Assembly: GCF_000428725.1 (NCBI RefSeq)
Contig: NZ_AUAM01000035.1
Location: 1-49,547 of the forward strand
Direction of reading: 5' to 3'
DNA from: Psychromonas aquimarina ATCC BAA-1526
GTDB taxonomy: Bacteria; Pseudomonadota; Gammaproteobacteria; Enterobacterales; Psychromonadaceae
DNA: 49,547 nucleotides
Position 1 is the stretch's first letter; the number at the start of each line of letters is the position of its first letter. The notes under the pieces were generated by a model. That model did no database searches, was not told where the DNA came from, and saw only the letters and a list, made by a program, of their open reading frames with translations. The position numbers and the translations under genes are program-made. Below, one piece after another: positions 42,410 to 49,547 of this stretch.

Positions 42410-45322
42410 TTATGTATGAGTTGAAACAATAAATCTAATCGCATCTAGTTTTAGCTGGGTCTGATCTAAGATCTGTTCAAAGTCAGCCTGCTGATCGCGA
42501 ATAAACTGAATCTCTTCTTCACGAATATTCGGATTGACAGCCTGTAATGCCTGCAGACGATCGCGCTCCTGCTGCAGTGTCTGCTGCATATTCTGCTTAG
42601 CCTGCGCTAAAATATCGGCCATTAATGACTGTGCTGTCGGCAGGGAGTCTTTAATCAGCTGGTGGATCAGAGCTTGTGATGTATTGGCAATTTTACGGCT
42701 GATATGGCGGTTAACCGGTGACAGCTGACGGTTAAAGCTGTCAAAAGTAACATTTTGTCCAAGATCTTTAGCATTTTTATCCAGCAGTAAGCGAATCGGC
42801 GTTGTCGGCAGGAAACGGCTCAGCTGTGCATTATCGGTATTCAGTGCTTCAACAACATAAATAAGTTCCAGGAAAGTTGACGCGGGCGGCAGTGAATTGT
42901 TTTTAAGAATAGAAACGGATGTTGTACCTGTATCTGAGCTTAATACCATCTCCATACCGCCGGTGATCATCGGATGTTCCCAGCTTAAATACTGTACGTC
43001 GTCACGGCTTAATGCTGTCCGGCGGTTAAAGGTTACTGTTGCACCTTCTTCGCTTAATCCCGGGTAATCACTGCTTAACATATGCGGGGTAGGGCGAAGT
43101 ACCAGGCAGTGTTCACTTTGATCTTCCTGCTGTACACCAACAACATCAAACAGCTGCAGGGCAAACTGAGTGAAATCAGGCAGTTGATCCAGTTCAGTCA
43201 GATCGTCAAGCAGATCGCTTTCATGCAGTAAACCGCTTGAATTGATTTCCAGCAGTTTATCACGGCCCTGTTCAAGCTGGGTTTTAAGTGTCTGGTTGGT
43301 ACTGCGGGTGGTCTGAATTAATTTATCAAATTCCCCGTCACTGTTTTCACCGGTTGCCAGGAGCTTAATCAGATCATCTTTAACCAGCTCGTAAACTGTG
43401 TGGCCGGTTGGTGTTGTCTGGGTAAAGGCGTTCAGGCCCTGTTCATACCAGCTCTGCAGGAACTCTTGAGAAGTCTCTTTTAAGTACGGAGTATAAATCT
43501 GAATATCACAACGCTGTCCGATGCGGTCCAGTCGACCGATACGCTGCTCTAATAAATCCGGGTTAATCGGCAGATCAAACAGCACAAGATGATGAGCAAA
43601 CTGGAAGTTACGGCCTTCAGAACCGATTTCAGAACAAACCATAACCTGAGCACCGTCTTCGACCTGCGCAAAATAGGCGGCGGCTTTATCACGCTCGATC
43701 AGTGATAAACCTTCATGGAAAACGGCTGCTTTGATAGCTTCCCGGGTGCGTAATGCTTCTTCAATCGCTAAAGCTGTTTCAGCCTGAGCTGCAATAATTA
43801 ATATTTTTTCATCTTTTAACTGCTGTGCCAGATCGATAATCCAGTTGATACGCGGATCAAACTGACACCAGGAATTACTGCTTGTGCCTTCGAATGCCTG
43901 GTAAGTCTGCTCAGGATACAGTGCGGTTAAAGCCTGTTCTGCAAGTGTGCCTGACGGCAGCATTTTTGAAACTTTGATTGCGGTTTTATACTGCTCCGGC
44001 AGCTGCAGTGCAATAGATTTTAAGCAGCGTTTTGGAAAACCTTTAATTGCAGAACGGGTATTACGAAATAATAAACGCCCGGTACCGTGGCGGTCTAACA
44101 GGTTACTGATTAATTCATGTTTTGCCTGCTGACGTTCATCTTCATCAAGAGACAGATCATCAATAACCCTAAGCAGCGGCTGAATATCTTGTTCACCAAG
44201 CAGTTCAGTTATACTGTTTTTAGCATCATCTGATAACTGCTGATTATCAACCAGCTGATTTACGGCATTAACGACAGGTTTGTAACCGGCTTCTTCATTA
44301 ACAAACGCCTGGTAATCATAGAAACGATTAGGATCCAGAAGGCGCAGACGTGCAAAGTGACTTTCGTGGCCGAGCTGTTCCGGTGTTGCGGTTAAAAGTA
44401 AAACACCTGGAATATCATTTGCTAACGCTTCAACAACTTGATATTCACGGCTTGGCTTTTGTTTATCCCAGATCAGGTGATGTGCTTCATCAACGATCAA
44501 CAGATCCCAGTCGGCTTCTAGTACATGTTCAAAATGCTGCTTTTTACGTAACAGGTTAATGCTGCATAAAACTAACTGTTCTGTTTCAAAGGGGTTAATT
44601 TCATCAAGATAAGCATCATTACAGCGGGAGTCATCGAAAATACTGAAATGCAGATTAAAGCGGCGCATCATTTCAACTAACCACTGGTGCTGCAGATTTT
44701 CAGGCAGAACGATTAATACGCGTTTTGCGCGGCCGGTAATTAACTGCTGATGAATAATTAATCCGGCTTCAATGGTTTTACCAAGACCCACCTCATCTGC
44801 TAATAAGATACGCGGAGCATGACGTTTACCGACTTCTTCTGCAATATAAAACTGGTGGGGAATTAGATCCACACGTGCGCCTAATAAACCGCGTAAATTA
44901 GACTGCTGCTGCTGATGCTGATGAGTGAGGGCTTTATAACGCAGAATAAAACGGTCAAATTTATCTATCTGCCCGGCAAAAAGTTTATCTTGAGGTTTAT
45001 TGAACTTAATAAAGTTGTTTAAAAAGGTTTCCTTTAACTGGCATGGTTCACCAGTATCTACACGTACACCAACATAGGTAATTAGATTGTCGTTTTCCTT
45101 AACTTCACTAACTAATAATTTCCATTCTTCATGACTTAGTATTTCGTCACCAATATTAAAACGAACACGGGTGATCGGTGCTTCTTCGATAGAATAAAGG
45201 CGCTGTTCGCCGGAAGCTGCAAATAATAATGTCAACATACGCCCTTCTAAAGCGACAATAGTGCCTAATCCTAACTCCGATTCTGCATCACTGATCCAAC
45301 GTTGACCCAAAGAAAATGTCAT
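42410..45322 (-). CDS. rapA: RNA polymerase-associated protein RapA
   Basis: SWI2/SNF2-type ATPase that recycles RNA polymerase. It has 970 residues (E. coli 968): an N-terminal Tudor-like domain (FSLGQRWISDAESELGLGTI), Walker A LADEVGLGKTIEAGL near 180, DEAH-type VDEAHHLIWD near 280, and a helicase C domain with SEIGSEGRNFQFAHHLVLFD and QRIGRLDRIGQ. A large C-terminal region completes the match to full-length RapA. It diverges from the binding-protein gene at 45594. Confidence 0.97.
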   Translation of the reverse strand: MTFSLGQRWISDAESELGLGTIVALEGRMLTLLFAASGEQRLYSIEEAPITRVRFNIGDEILSHEEWKLLVSEVKENDNLITYVGVRVDTGEPCQLKETFLNNFIKFNKPQDKLFAGQIDKFDRFILRYKALTHQHQQQQSNLRGLLGARVDLIPHQFYIAEEVGKRHAPRILLADEVGLGKTIEAGLIIHQQLITGRAKRVLIVLPENLQHQWLVEMMRRFNLHFSIFDDSRCNDAYLDEINPFETEQLVLCSINLLRKKQHFEHVLEADWDLLIVDEAHHLIWDKQKPSREYQVVEALANDIPGVLLLTATPEQLGHESHFARLRLLDPNRFYDYQAFVNEEAGYKPVVNAVNQLVDNQQLSDDAKNSITELLGEQDIQPLLRVIDDLSLDEDERQQAKHELISNLLDRHGTGRLLFRNTRSAIKGFPKRCLKSIALQLPEQYKTAIKVSKMLPSGTLAEQALTALYPEQTYQAFEGTSSNSWCQFDPRINWIIDLAQQLKDEKILIIAAQAETALAIEEALRTREAIKAAVFHEGLSLIERDKAAAYFAQVEDGAQVMVCSEIGSEGRNFQFAHHLVLFDLPINPDLLEQRIGRLDRIGQRCDIQIYTPYLKETSQEFLQSWYEQGLNAFTQTTPTGHTVYELVKDDLIKLLATGENSDGEFDKLIQTTRSTNQTLKTQLEQGRDKLLEINSSGLLHESDLLDDLTELDQLPDFTQFALQLFDVVGVQQEDQSEHCLVLRPTPHMLSSDYPGLSEEGATVTFNRRTALSRDDVQYLSWEHPMITGGMEMVLSSDTGTTSVSILKNNSLPPASTFLELIYVVEALNTDNAQLSRFLPTTPIRLLLDKNAKDLGQNVTFDSFNRQLSPVNRHISRKIANTSQALIHQLIKDSLPTAQSLMADILAQAKQNMQQTLQQERDRLQALQAVNPNIREEEIQFIRDQQADFEQILDQTQLKLDAIRFIVSTHT

Positions 45323-45593
45323 AAAATACCACTCAAAATAAAACTGAAAAAAAGAAAGGGCGCTATGTTACCTAAATCAGATAGCTAGGTACTAATTATA
45401 AAACTATAAATTTAATCTTTATATTCAGCCAGGGGGAAAGTGCACAGCTGTTTAACATAAAAGAGGGGACTTTCACGCTAAAAAATACCGCTAGTCATAG
45501 CCTAGCTCATCGTTTCTAATGTTTAGCTGATTTTTCAGATCAAATAAACAAAGCTCTACTAGACTTCTAATAAGGAGATGTTTAGAGGCTATT

Positions 45594-46814
45594 ATGAAAA
45601 ATTTTCTTTATAAGTTAATATATTATCAAATTTTATTAGTGTTTATTTTTGCTGGAACCGCCGCTGCAGAAGTAAGCATTCAGGAAAGCCGGCACAGTAT
45701 CAATATGGTGCATGCCCGTGAGTCTGCAGAGCCGATGCTTAAACAAGGGGTAAAGCTGTTTGAGCAGGAGTCGGGTTATAAAGTTAATCTGGTATTTGTA
45801 CATACCGATAATTTAAAACAGCTGCTGATTAAAGGCGCGCTTAACAATTCATTGCCCGATGTAGTCCTGGCACCTTCGGATTTTGCGTCTCTCGCCCCCA
45901 TTATCAAACTATCTAAACTGCCTGCATCTCTATTGAGTTCTGAGCTGATGCCGGAAGCCGCCGCTTCTATGCGCTATCAGGAAAATTATTACGGCGTGCC
46001 GGTGATCAGCGGTAATCATTTGATGCTTTTTTATAACAAAAAATATGTGCAGAAGCCGGCAGAAAGCTGGAAAGAACTTAAAGCACAAGCGCCTGAATTA
46101 AGAGCCAAAGGTATTGAACCTATCGGCTGGAACTACCATGAAATGTACTGGTTCAGCGGTTTTGCTGAGACCTTAGGCGGTTCCATTCTTAATAACGGCA
46201 AACTTTCTCTTAATTCACCGGCATATGTAGATGCGCTTATTTTTTACAAGGAGCTCGTTGATTCAGGTTTAATCCCCCCTGCATGTGATTATGATTGTGC
46301 CCAGAAAGATTTTCAGGATCAGCGTTTTGCTTACTCCATTAACGGGGAATGGGCCTTAGCAGATTTTGAGCGTTCGCTTGGTAAAAACCTGGGCATTACA
46401 TTGATCCCGGCCATTGATGATAAGCCGTTTCGACCGCTTTTTTCCACACTAGGTTTACTGTTTCCGAACAACTCGCTAGAAGGAGAGAAGGCAAAATCAT
46501 TATCTGCCTTGGCGCTGTTTTTTCAAAGCAGTGACTTTCAAGATCGTCTTTTTGAACAACAGCGTTTTTTACCAGTAAATCAGAATTCATTTAAACATGT
46601 GCAGGCGGCTGCCAGTGACAATATTAAGATGTTATTAAAACAACTGGCACAGGCAAGTCCCATGCCGCCGGATCCTGTTATGGCCAGTGCCTGGTTAGGA
46701 ATGAGAAAAGGTTTTGAACGCTATATGGCTGGTATTTCCTCTGCAAAAGAGGCTGCTGACTATATGCAGAAATTTGCGGAGCGGGATTATCAAAAATCAC
46801 AAAGCGAAAAATAA
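45594..46814 (+). CDS. Periplasmic sugar-type extracellular solute-binding protein
   Basis: 406 residues: a signal peptide (about 1-26, ending TAAA) followed by a maltose-binding-protein-like fold (SBP family 1/8). Indicators are FEQESGYKVNLVFVHTDNLK, LPDVVLAPSDFASLAP, YYGVPVISGNHLMLFYNKK, WYHEMYW-like aromatics in NYHEMYWFSGFAETLGG, and FAYSINGEWALADFE. AGAGG stands about six bases before the ATG. No ABC permease or ATPase gene is adjacent; a sensor histidine kinase starts 22 bases downstream. It may therefore present a ligand to that kinase rather than feed a transporter. The ligand class is inferred from the fold. Confidence 0.88.
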   Translation: MKNFLYKLIYYQILLVFIFAGTAAAEVSIQESRHSINMVHARESAEPMLKQGVKLFEQESGYKVNLVFVHTDNLKQLLIKGALNNSLPDVVLAPSDFASLAPIIKLSKLPASLLSSELMPEAAASMRYQENYYGVPVISGNHLMLFYNKKYVQKPAESWKELKAQAPELRAKGIEPIGWNYHEMYWFSGFAETLGGSILNNGKLSLNSPAYVDALIFYKELVDSGLIPPACDYDCAQKDFQDQRFAYSINGEWALADFERSLGKNLGITLIPAIDDKPFRPLFSTLGLLFPNNSLEGEKAKSLSALALFFQSSDFQDRLFEQQRFLPVNQNSFKHVQAAASDNIKMLLKQLAQASPMPPDPVMASAWLGMRKGFERYMAGISSAKEAADYMQKFAERDYQKSQSEK

Positions 46815-46836
46815 CCCGGAGCCGAGTAATGGTCAT

Positions 46837-48813
46837 ATGTGTTTTAAGCGTATTATGAGGATTTTATCTCATTTAGGCTCAAGCAGTCTTTATAGGCTGT
46901 TCTGGCTGGTGATTATTTTAGTGGCCCTGCTGCCTACGGTGCTTGTTACTTATCTGCTGCTGGATAAGGTTGCTCAGCAGTCACGCGAGCAGGTATTAGC
47001 CAGTTTAAGCCATAGAGCAGAGCTGCAGTCGGAGCTGCTGGAGCAGCAGTTGGCGGTGCAGTTGAATTCTCTTGAGCGTCTGTCTCAAACCCCGGATGTC
47101 AGGCTTACACCCACCTCTGCCGTATTTGGTTACCAGGCCGGCGTGCAGCTTAAAAAATTTATCGGCCGCTCCCCCACGGCCAGCGCCAGCTATATTTTAG
47201 ACCGTGACCATTGGCCTGTTGAGGTATACCCGATTGCTGCAGAGCAGGTGAAACTGGCGTCGATAACCAGCCGGGTGGAGCCGTTTCTGCAGCAGGTTGA
47301 ACAAGAGCAGATTATTAAGCCGTTAGTTTTTAATATAAATGATCCTGCTGTCGTTGCCGCTTTGAATGAGAATAATTTAACCGAGGGGATTAAAAACAGC
47401 TGGATAATGGTGATGGTATTACCGTTAATTCAGGAAACTCAGCACGGCAGTACTAAATTTAAGGTGGTGGGAAGCCTGGTAACGCTTGAGCCCTATCAAT
47501 TTTTCAGTGAGATATTTGAAAAGTGGCGATCGGACAATGGCGGGCTGCAGCTGCTGGAGCAGGATGTAAAACTTTATAGCACGGGTTTAATAAAAGAGAA
47601 TGAAGCTGACTCCAATATTATGAGCTGGGATGCGGCGATTAAACTGGCAGATAAAACCTTCATTCTGCGTATTACTGAACCTTCCGAAGATCTTAAAGCG
47701 ATTGTTTTTGAAGATCTATGGCGTTTAAGTCTAATTGTAGGAAGCATATTACTGTTTGTTTCCTTTATTTCGTTACTGATAACCCGACTGGTGGGACAAC
47801 AGATAGCTAAGTTAATCAGTCAGGTTAAGGCTTTTTCCCAGGGGGATTATCAATATCATGTATCAGGTTTACGCTTTTCTGAGTTTCTGCAGATATCAGC
47901 GGTACTTGAGCAGTTATCGGAAAAAGTAATAACTGATCAGATCCAGCTGGAGCAGAAGGTAGAGGAACGAACCCAGGCGTTAAGTCAAACAAATAAAGAA
48001 TTAAATTCAACACTTGCCGCGTTAACCGAGACCCAAAGTCGTTTAGTGCAAAGTGAAAAGATGGCCTCTTTGGGGCAGCTGACAGCAGGCATTGCTCACG
48101 AGCTGAATACCCCGCTGGGTATTTGTGTTACAGCCGCGGGACTGGTTGAGGGGGCGGGGACAAACTTAAGTACTATGGTTAACAATGAGACGCTCACAAA
48201 AAGCGAGCTTACCTCGCAGCTTGAAACTCTGGCGAAAGCTGCCGCCTTGATCAGCAGTAATGTTCGACGCTCCAGCGACCTGGTCAGTATGTTTAAAGAG
48301 TTATCCCTTGAACATGGACCGGAAGGCGTAACGCAGTTTGAACTGAAAAGTTTTCTGCAGCAGCTGGCCAATGTATGGCTGTATTCTCAGGAAGATGCCG
48401 GAATAGAGATACAAATAAGCGGGGATGAAATTTTTGTACAAACGTATATCGGCATATTAAGAAAAGTATTATCAGTATTTTTTAGCAATGCATTAGCCCA
48501 TGCATTTAAAAAACAAACAGGCGCTGAGTTCCAGCCCAAGGTACAACTAGACTGCCGTATGAAAAACGGCTTAGTTGAACTGTATTTTATTGATAACGGC
48601 TGCGGCGTGGATATTGAACCGATTGCTCGGATCTTTGAACCTTTTTATACGTCAAACCGTTATCAGGGCAGTGTGGGATTAGGGCTGCATCTGGCTTACA
48701 ATCTAGTAACTCAAAGGTTAGAAGGAGAAATTGAAGCAGAAAACTGTGAAGAAGGCGGATTAAAACTGTGCCTTATATTTCCAAGGCTGCTTGAATTAGT
48801 AGTCGAATCCTGA
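46837..48813 (+). CDS. Sensor histidine kinase
   Basis: 658 residues from the Met at 46837. The frame is open back into the preceding gene, but an earlier start would overlap it by about 100 bases. Order: membrane span near 20-42, periplasmic sensor domain (about 45-300), second span (about 300-325), HAMP-like linker, coiled coil (about 370-410), and a HisKA-type box with H421 in AGIAHELNTPLG. The ATPase domain has N551 (NALAHAF), DNGCGVD and VGLGLHLAYNLV. Catalytic residues are intact. No response regulator gene follows, because the rRNA operon is next. Together with the preceding binding protein it resembles LuxP-LuxQ or TorT-TorS arrangements. Confidence 0.87.
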   Translation: MCFKRIMRILSHLGSSSLYRLFWLVIILVALLPTVLVTYLLLDKVAQQSREQVLASLSHRAELQSELLEQQLAVQLNSLERLSQTPDVRLTPTSAVFGYQAGVQLKKFIGRSPTASASYILDRDHWPVEVYPIAAEQVKLASITSRVEPFLQQVEQEQIIKPLVFNINDPAVVAALNENNLTEGIKNSWIMVMVLPLIQETQHGSTKFKVVGSLVTLEPYQFFSEIFEKWRSDNGGLQLLEQDVKLYSTGLIKENEADSNIMSWDAAIKLADKTFILRITEPSEDLKAIVFEDLWRLSLIVGSILLFVSFISLLITRLVGQQIAKLISQVKAFSQGDYQYHVSGLRFSEFLQISAVLEQLSEKVITDQIQLEQKVEERTQALSQTNKELNSTLAALTETQSRLVQSEKMASLGQLTAGIAHELNTPLGICVTAAGLVEGAGTNLSTMVNNETLTKSELTSQLETLAKAAALISSNVRRSSDLVSMFKELSLEHGPEGVTQFELKSFLQQLANVWLYSQEDAGIEIQISGDEIFVQTYIGILRKVLSVFFSNALAHAFKKQTGAEFQPKVQLDCRMKNGLVELYFIDNGCGVDIEPIARIFEPFYTSNRYQGSVGLGLHLAYNLVTQRLEGEIEAENCEEGGLKLCLIFPRLLELVVES

Positions 48814-48853
48814 GGCAGGGATAAAACCTTGTACAATTAAAAAATAGATTTAT

Positions 48854-48890
48854 AACCTCTTCATTAAAATTTAGGGGGTTGTTTCTTTAT
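48854..48890 (+). terminator. Weak terminator-like hairpin after the kinase gene
   Basis: AACCTC (48854-48859) can pair with GGGGTT (48875-48880), including one G-U pair, with a 15-base loop, followed by gtttctttat. It is the only candidate to end the kinase transcript before the rRNA promoters. Confidence 0.35.
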
Positions 48891-49000
48891 ACTAGTTTTA
48901 AGCCTCGTCTGCACGCTGGTTTCAAATTTTCGACGAAACTGATTATAGCGAATTACCATGCAGTTCCAAATCGTTCATAAATCACTCATGAAAGATCAAC

Positions 49001-49040
49001 TACCCTGGCATATGCATATATACTCTGGCATATGCATATA
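49001..49040. repeat. 20-bp tandem duplication upstream of rrn P1
   Basis: TACCCTGGCATATGCATATA (49001-49020) is repeated at 49021-49040 with one change (C to T at the fourth base). The right end is 62 bases before the P1 -35 element. The period is about two helical turns, so both copies face the same side of the DNA. The region upstream of rRNA promoters usually binds Fis; the repeat does not match the Fis consensus well. Confidence 0.7.
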
Positions 49041-49102
49041 AATGAAGAAAAACACTTTTCGGTTATTAAGTGAGCAGTCAGTGTTTATTTGCAAATAAAG
49101 TG

Positions 49103-49130
49103 TTGCCAAGAAGATTCGAATCTCTATAAT
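49103..49130 (+). promoter_or_regulatory. rRNA operon promoter P1
   Basis: -35 TTGCCA (49103-49108), 16-base spacer, -10 TATAAT (49125-49130), then a GC-rich discriminator GCGCACCC as expected for a growth-rate- and ppGpp-controlled promoter. An AT-rich stretch immediately upstream could be an UP element. Confidence 0.82.
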
Positions 49131-49214
49131 GCGCACCCACAGACACGGGATGCGGCGCAAGCAGTTAACCAAGTCTAATAACGAAAGATGTTTGATTTGA
49201 AATTTAAATTAACG

Positions 49215-49242
49215 TTGACATCGTTTTAAGGTGGCGTAATAT
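49215..49242 (+). promoter_or_regulatory. rRNA operon promoter P2
   Basis: -35 TTGACA (49215-49220), 16-base spacer, -10 TAATAT (49237-49242), discriminator ACGCACC. It lies 112 bases downstream of P1, the usual tandem arrangement. Confidence 0.82.
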
Positions 49243-49263
49243 ACGCACCTCGCCGAAAGGCAC

Positions 49264-49275
49264 GCTCTTTAACAA
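49264..49275 (+). promoter_or_regulatory. boxA antitermination site in the rRNA leader
   Basis: GCTCTTTAACAA matches the boxA core of enteric rRNA leaders, and the following CAATCTGTGTGGGCAC is also nearly identical to the E. coli leader. It binds the Nus antitermination complex. Confidence 0.85.
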
Positions 49276-49374
49276 TTTAATCAAACAATCTGTGTGGGCA
49301 CTTATTGTTGATGTGATTTCAAAAAAATCAAAGACCTTACTTGTAAGGCAACATCAATACTTAGTGACACACGA

Positions 49375-49398
49375 ATTAATTCATTAATTCATTAATTC
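49375..49398 (+). repeat. Three tandem copies of ATTAATTC in the 16S leader
   Basis: Three exact copies of an 8-base unit (49375-49382, 49383-49390, 49391-49398). They lie between boxA and two small TTCG-loop hairpins (AATCACTTCGGTGATT near 49408; GCACTTCGGTGC near 49448) that precede mature 16S. They are within the segment removed during rRNA processing. Confidence 0.75.
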
Positions 49399-49471
49399 AG
49401 AATAACCAATCACTTCGGTGATTAGTTTTAGTCAGTAATATTGAGTCGCACTTCGGTGCAAATTAAACTTT

Positions 49472-49547
49472 AAATTGAAGAGTTTGATCATGGCTCAGAT
49501 TGAACGCTGGCGGCAGGCTTAACACATGCAAGTCGAACGGTAACAGA
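49472..49547 (+). rRNA. rrs: 16S ribosomal RNA, 5' end only
   Basis: Begins AAATTGAAGAGTTTGATCAT, the mature 5' end of gammaproteobacterial 16S rRNA, and continues through GGCGGCAGGCTTAACACATG and AAGTCGAACGGTAACAGA until the window ends. Only 76 bases are present. The bases before the cut, in the V1 region, agree with a Vibrio/Psychromonas/Shewanella-type organism but do not decide between them. Confidence 0.97.

Noticed and set aside
46714..46836. Upstream extension of the histidine kinase frame
   Set aside because: It would overlap the end of the binding-protein gene by about 100 bases and adds a polar, non-family N-terminus; the Met at 46837 starts just before the first membrane span.
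48814..49000. Possible tRNA or small gene between the kinase gene and the rRNA promoters
   Set aside because: No cloverleaf-like arms or CCA end, and no open frame with a ribosome site, were found in this AT-rich stretch.
49001..49040. Tandem repeat as the start of a CRISPR array
   Set aside because: There are only two units and no spacer between them, so it is a simple duplication.

Overview
The window is a chromosomal segment of a gammaproteobacterium. The evidence is a petABC-sspAB block, a phoH-ybeY-corC-lnt cluster beside miaB and ubiF, neighbouring rapA and rluA, pntAB, and an rRNA leader plus 16S 5' end of gamma type. A DUF2860 outer-membrane protein and a ToxR-like membrane regulator suggest a marine Vibrionales/Psychromonas-like lineage. 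That lineage is an inference; the 16S fragment is too short to settle it. No phage, insertion sequence, CRISPR array or tRNA gene was seen.

Layout. 1-4830: ferritin, the cytochrome bc1 complex (petABC) and the stringent-starvation pair sspAB, all on the + strand. 4857-8481: a small membrane protein and a three-gene set (retropepsin-like lipoprotein, 7TM transglutaminase-like protein, ATP-grasp ligase) on the - strand. 8610-15574: a - strand housekeeping run, miaB then phoH-ybeY-corC-lnt and a MATE exporter. ubiF (+) diverges from miaB. 17024-22463: envelope and sensing genes: a LamB-type porin, an orphan glycine-betaine-type binding protein, a DUF2860 barrel protein and, divergent from it, a ToxR-like regulator with a small bitopic partner. 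22508-27959: a DUF1800-DUF1501 pair, a LysR regulator and a divergent Bcr/CflA-type exporter. 28135-38141: the least characterised stretch: a DUF2339 multi-span protein, a membrane protein with a C-terminal winged helix, a 614-residue Gly/Ala-rich soluble protein, an alpha/beta hydrolase, and an SPFH plus zinc-ribbon/TerB pair. 38298-45322: pntAB, rluA and rapA, all on the - strand. 45594-48813: a sugar-type periplasmic binding protein followed by a sensor histidine kinase. 49103-49547: rrn promoters P1 and P2, the boxA leader and the first 76 bases of 16S rRNA.

How the parts connect. The core genes serve respiration (petABC, pntAB, ubiF), lipoprotein maturation and RNA maintenance (lnt, corC, ybeY, phoH, miaB, rluA, rapA), and stress or iron handling (sspAB, ferritin). 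The accessory genes are mostly envelope sensing or modification modules. The most promising for new biology are the ToxR-like pair facing a DUF2860 porin-like gene, the binding-protein/histidine-kinase pair, the peptide-ligase trio, the PspA-less SPFH/TerB module, and the two orphan proteins at 31225-34350. Non-coding signals of note are two copies of a ~50 bp palindromic repeat, a tandem pair of 12-bp palindromes upstream of the porin, a long hairpin ahead of pntAB, and a 20-bp tandem duplication upstream of rrn P1.
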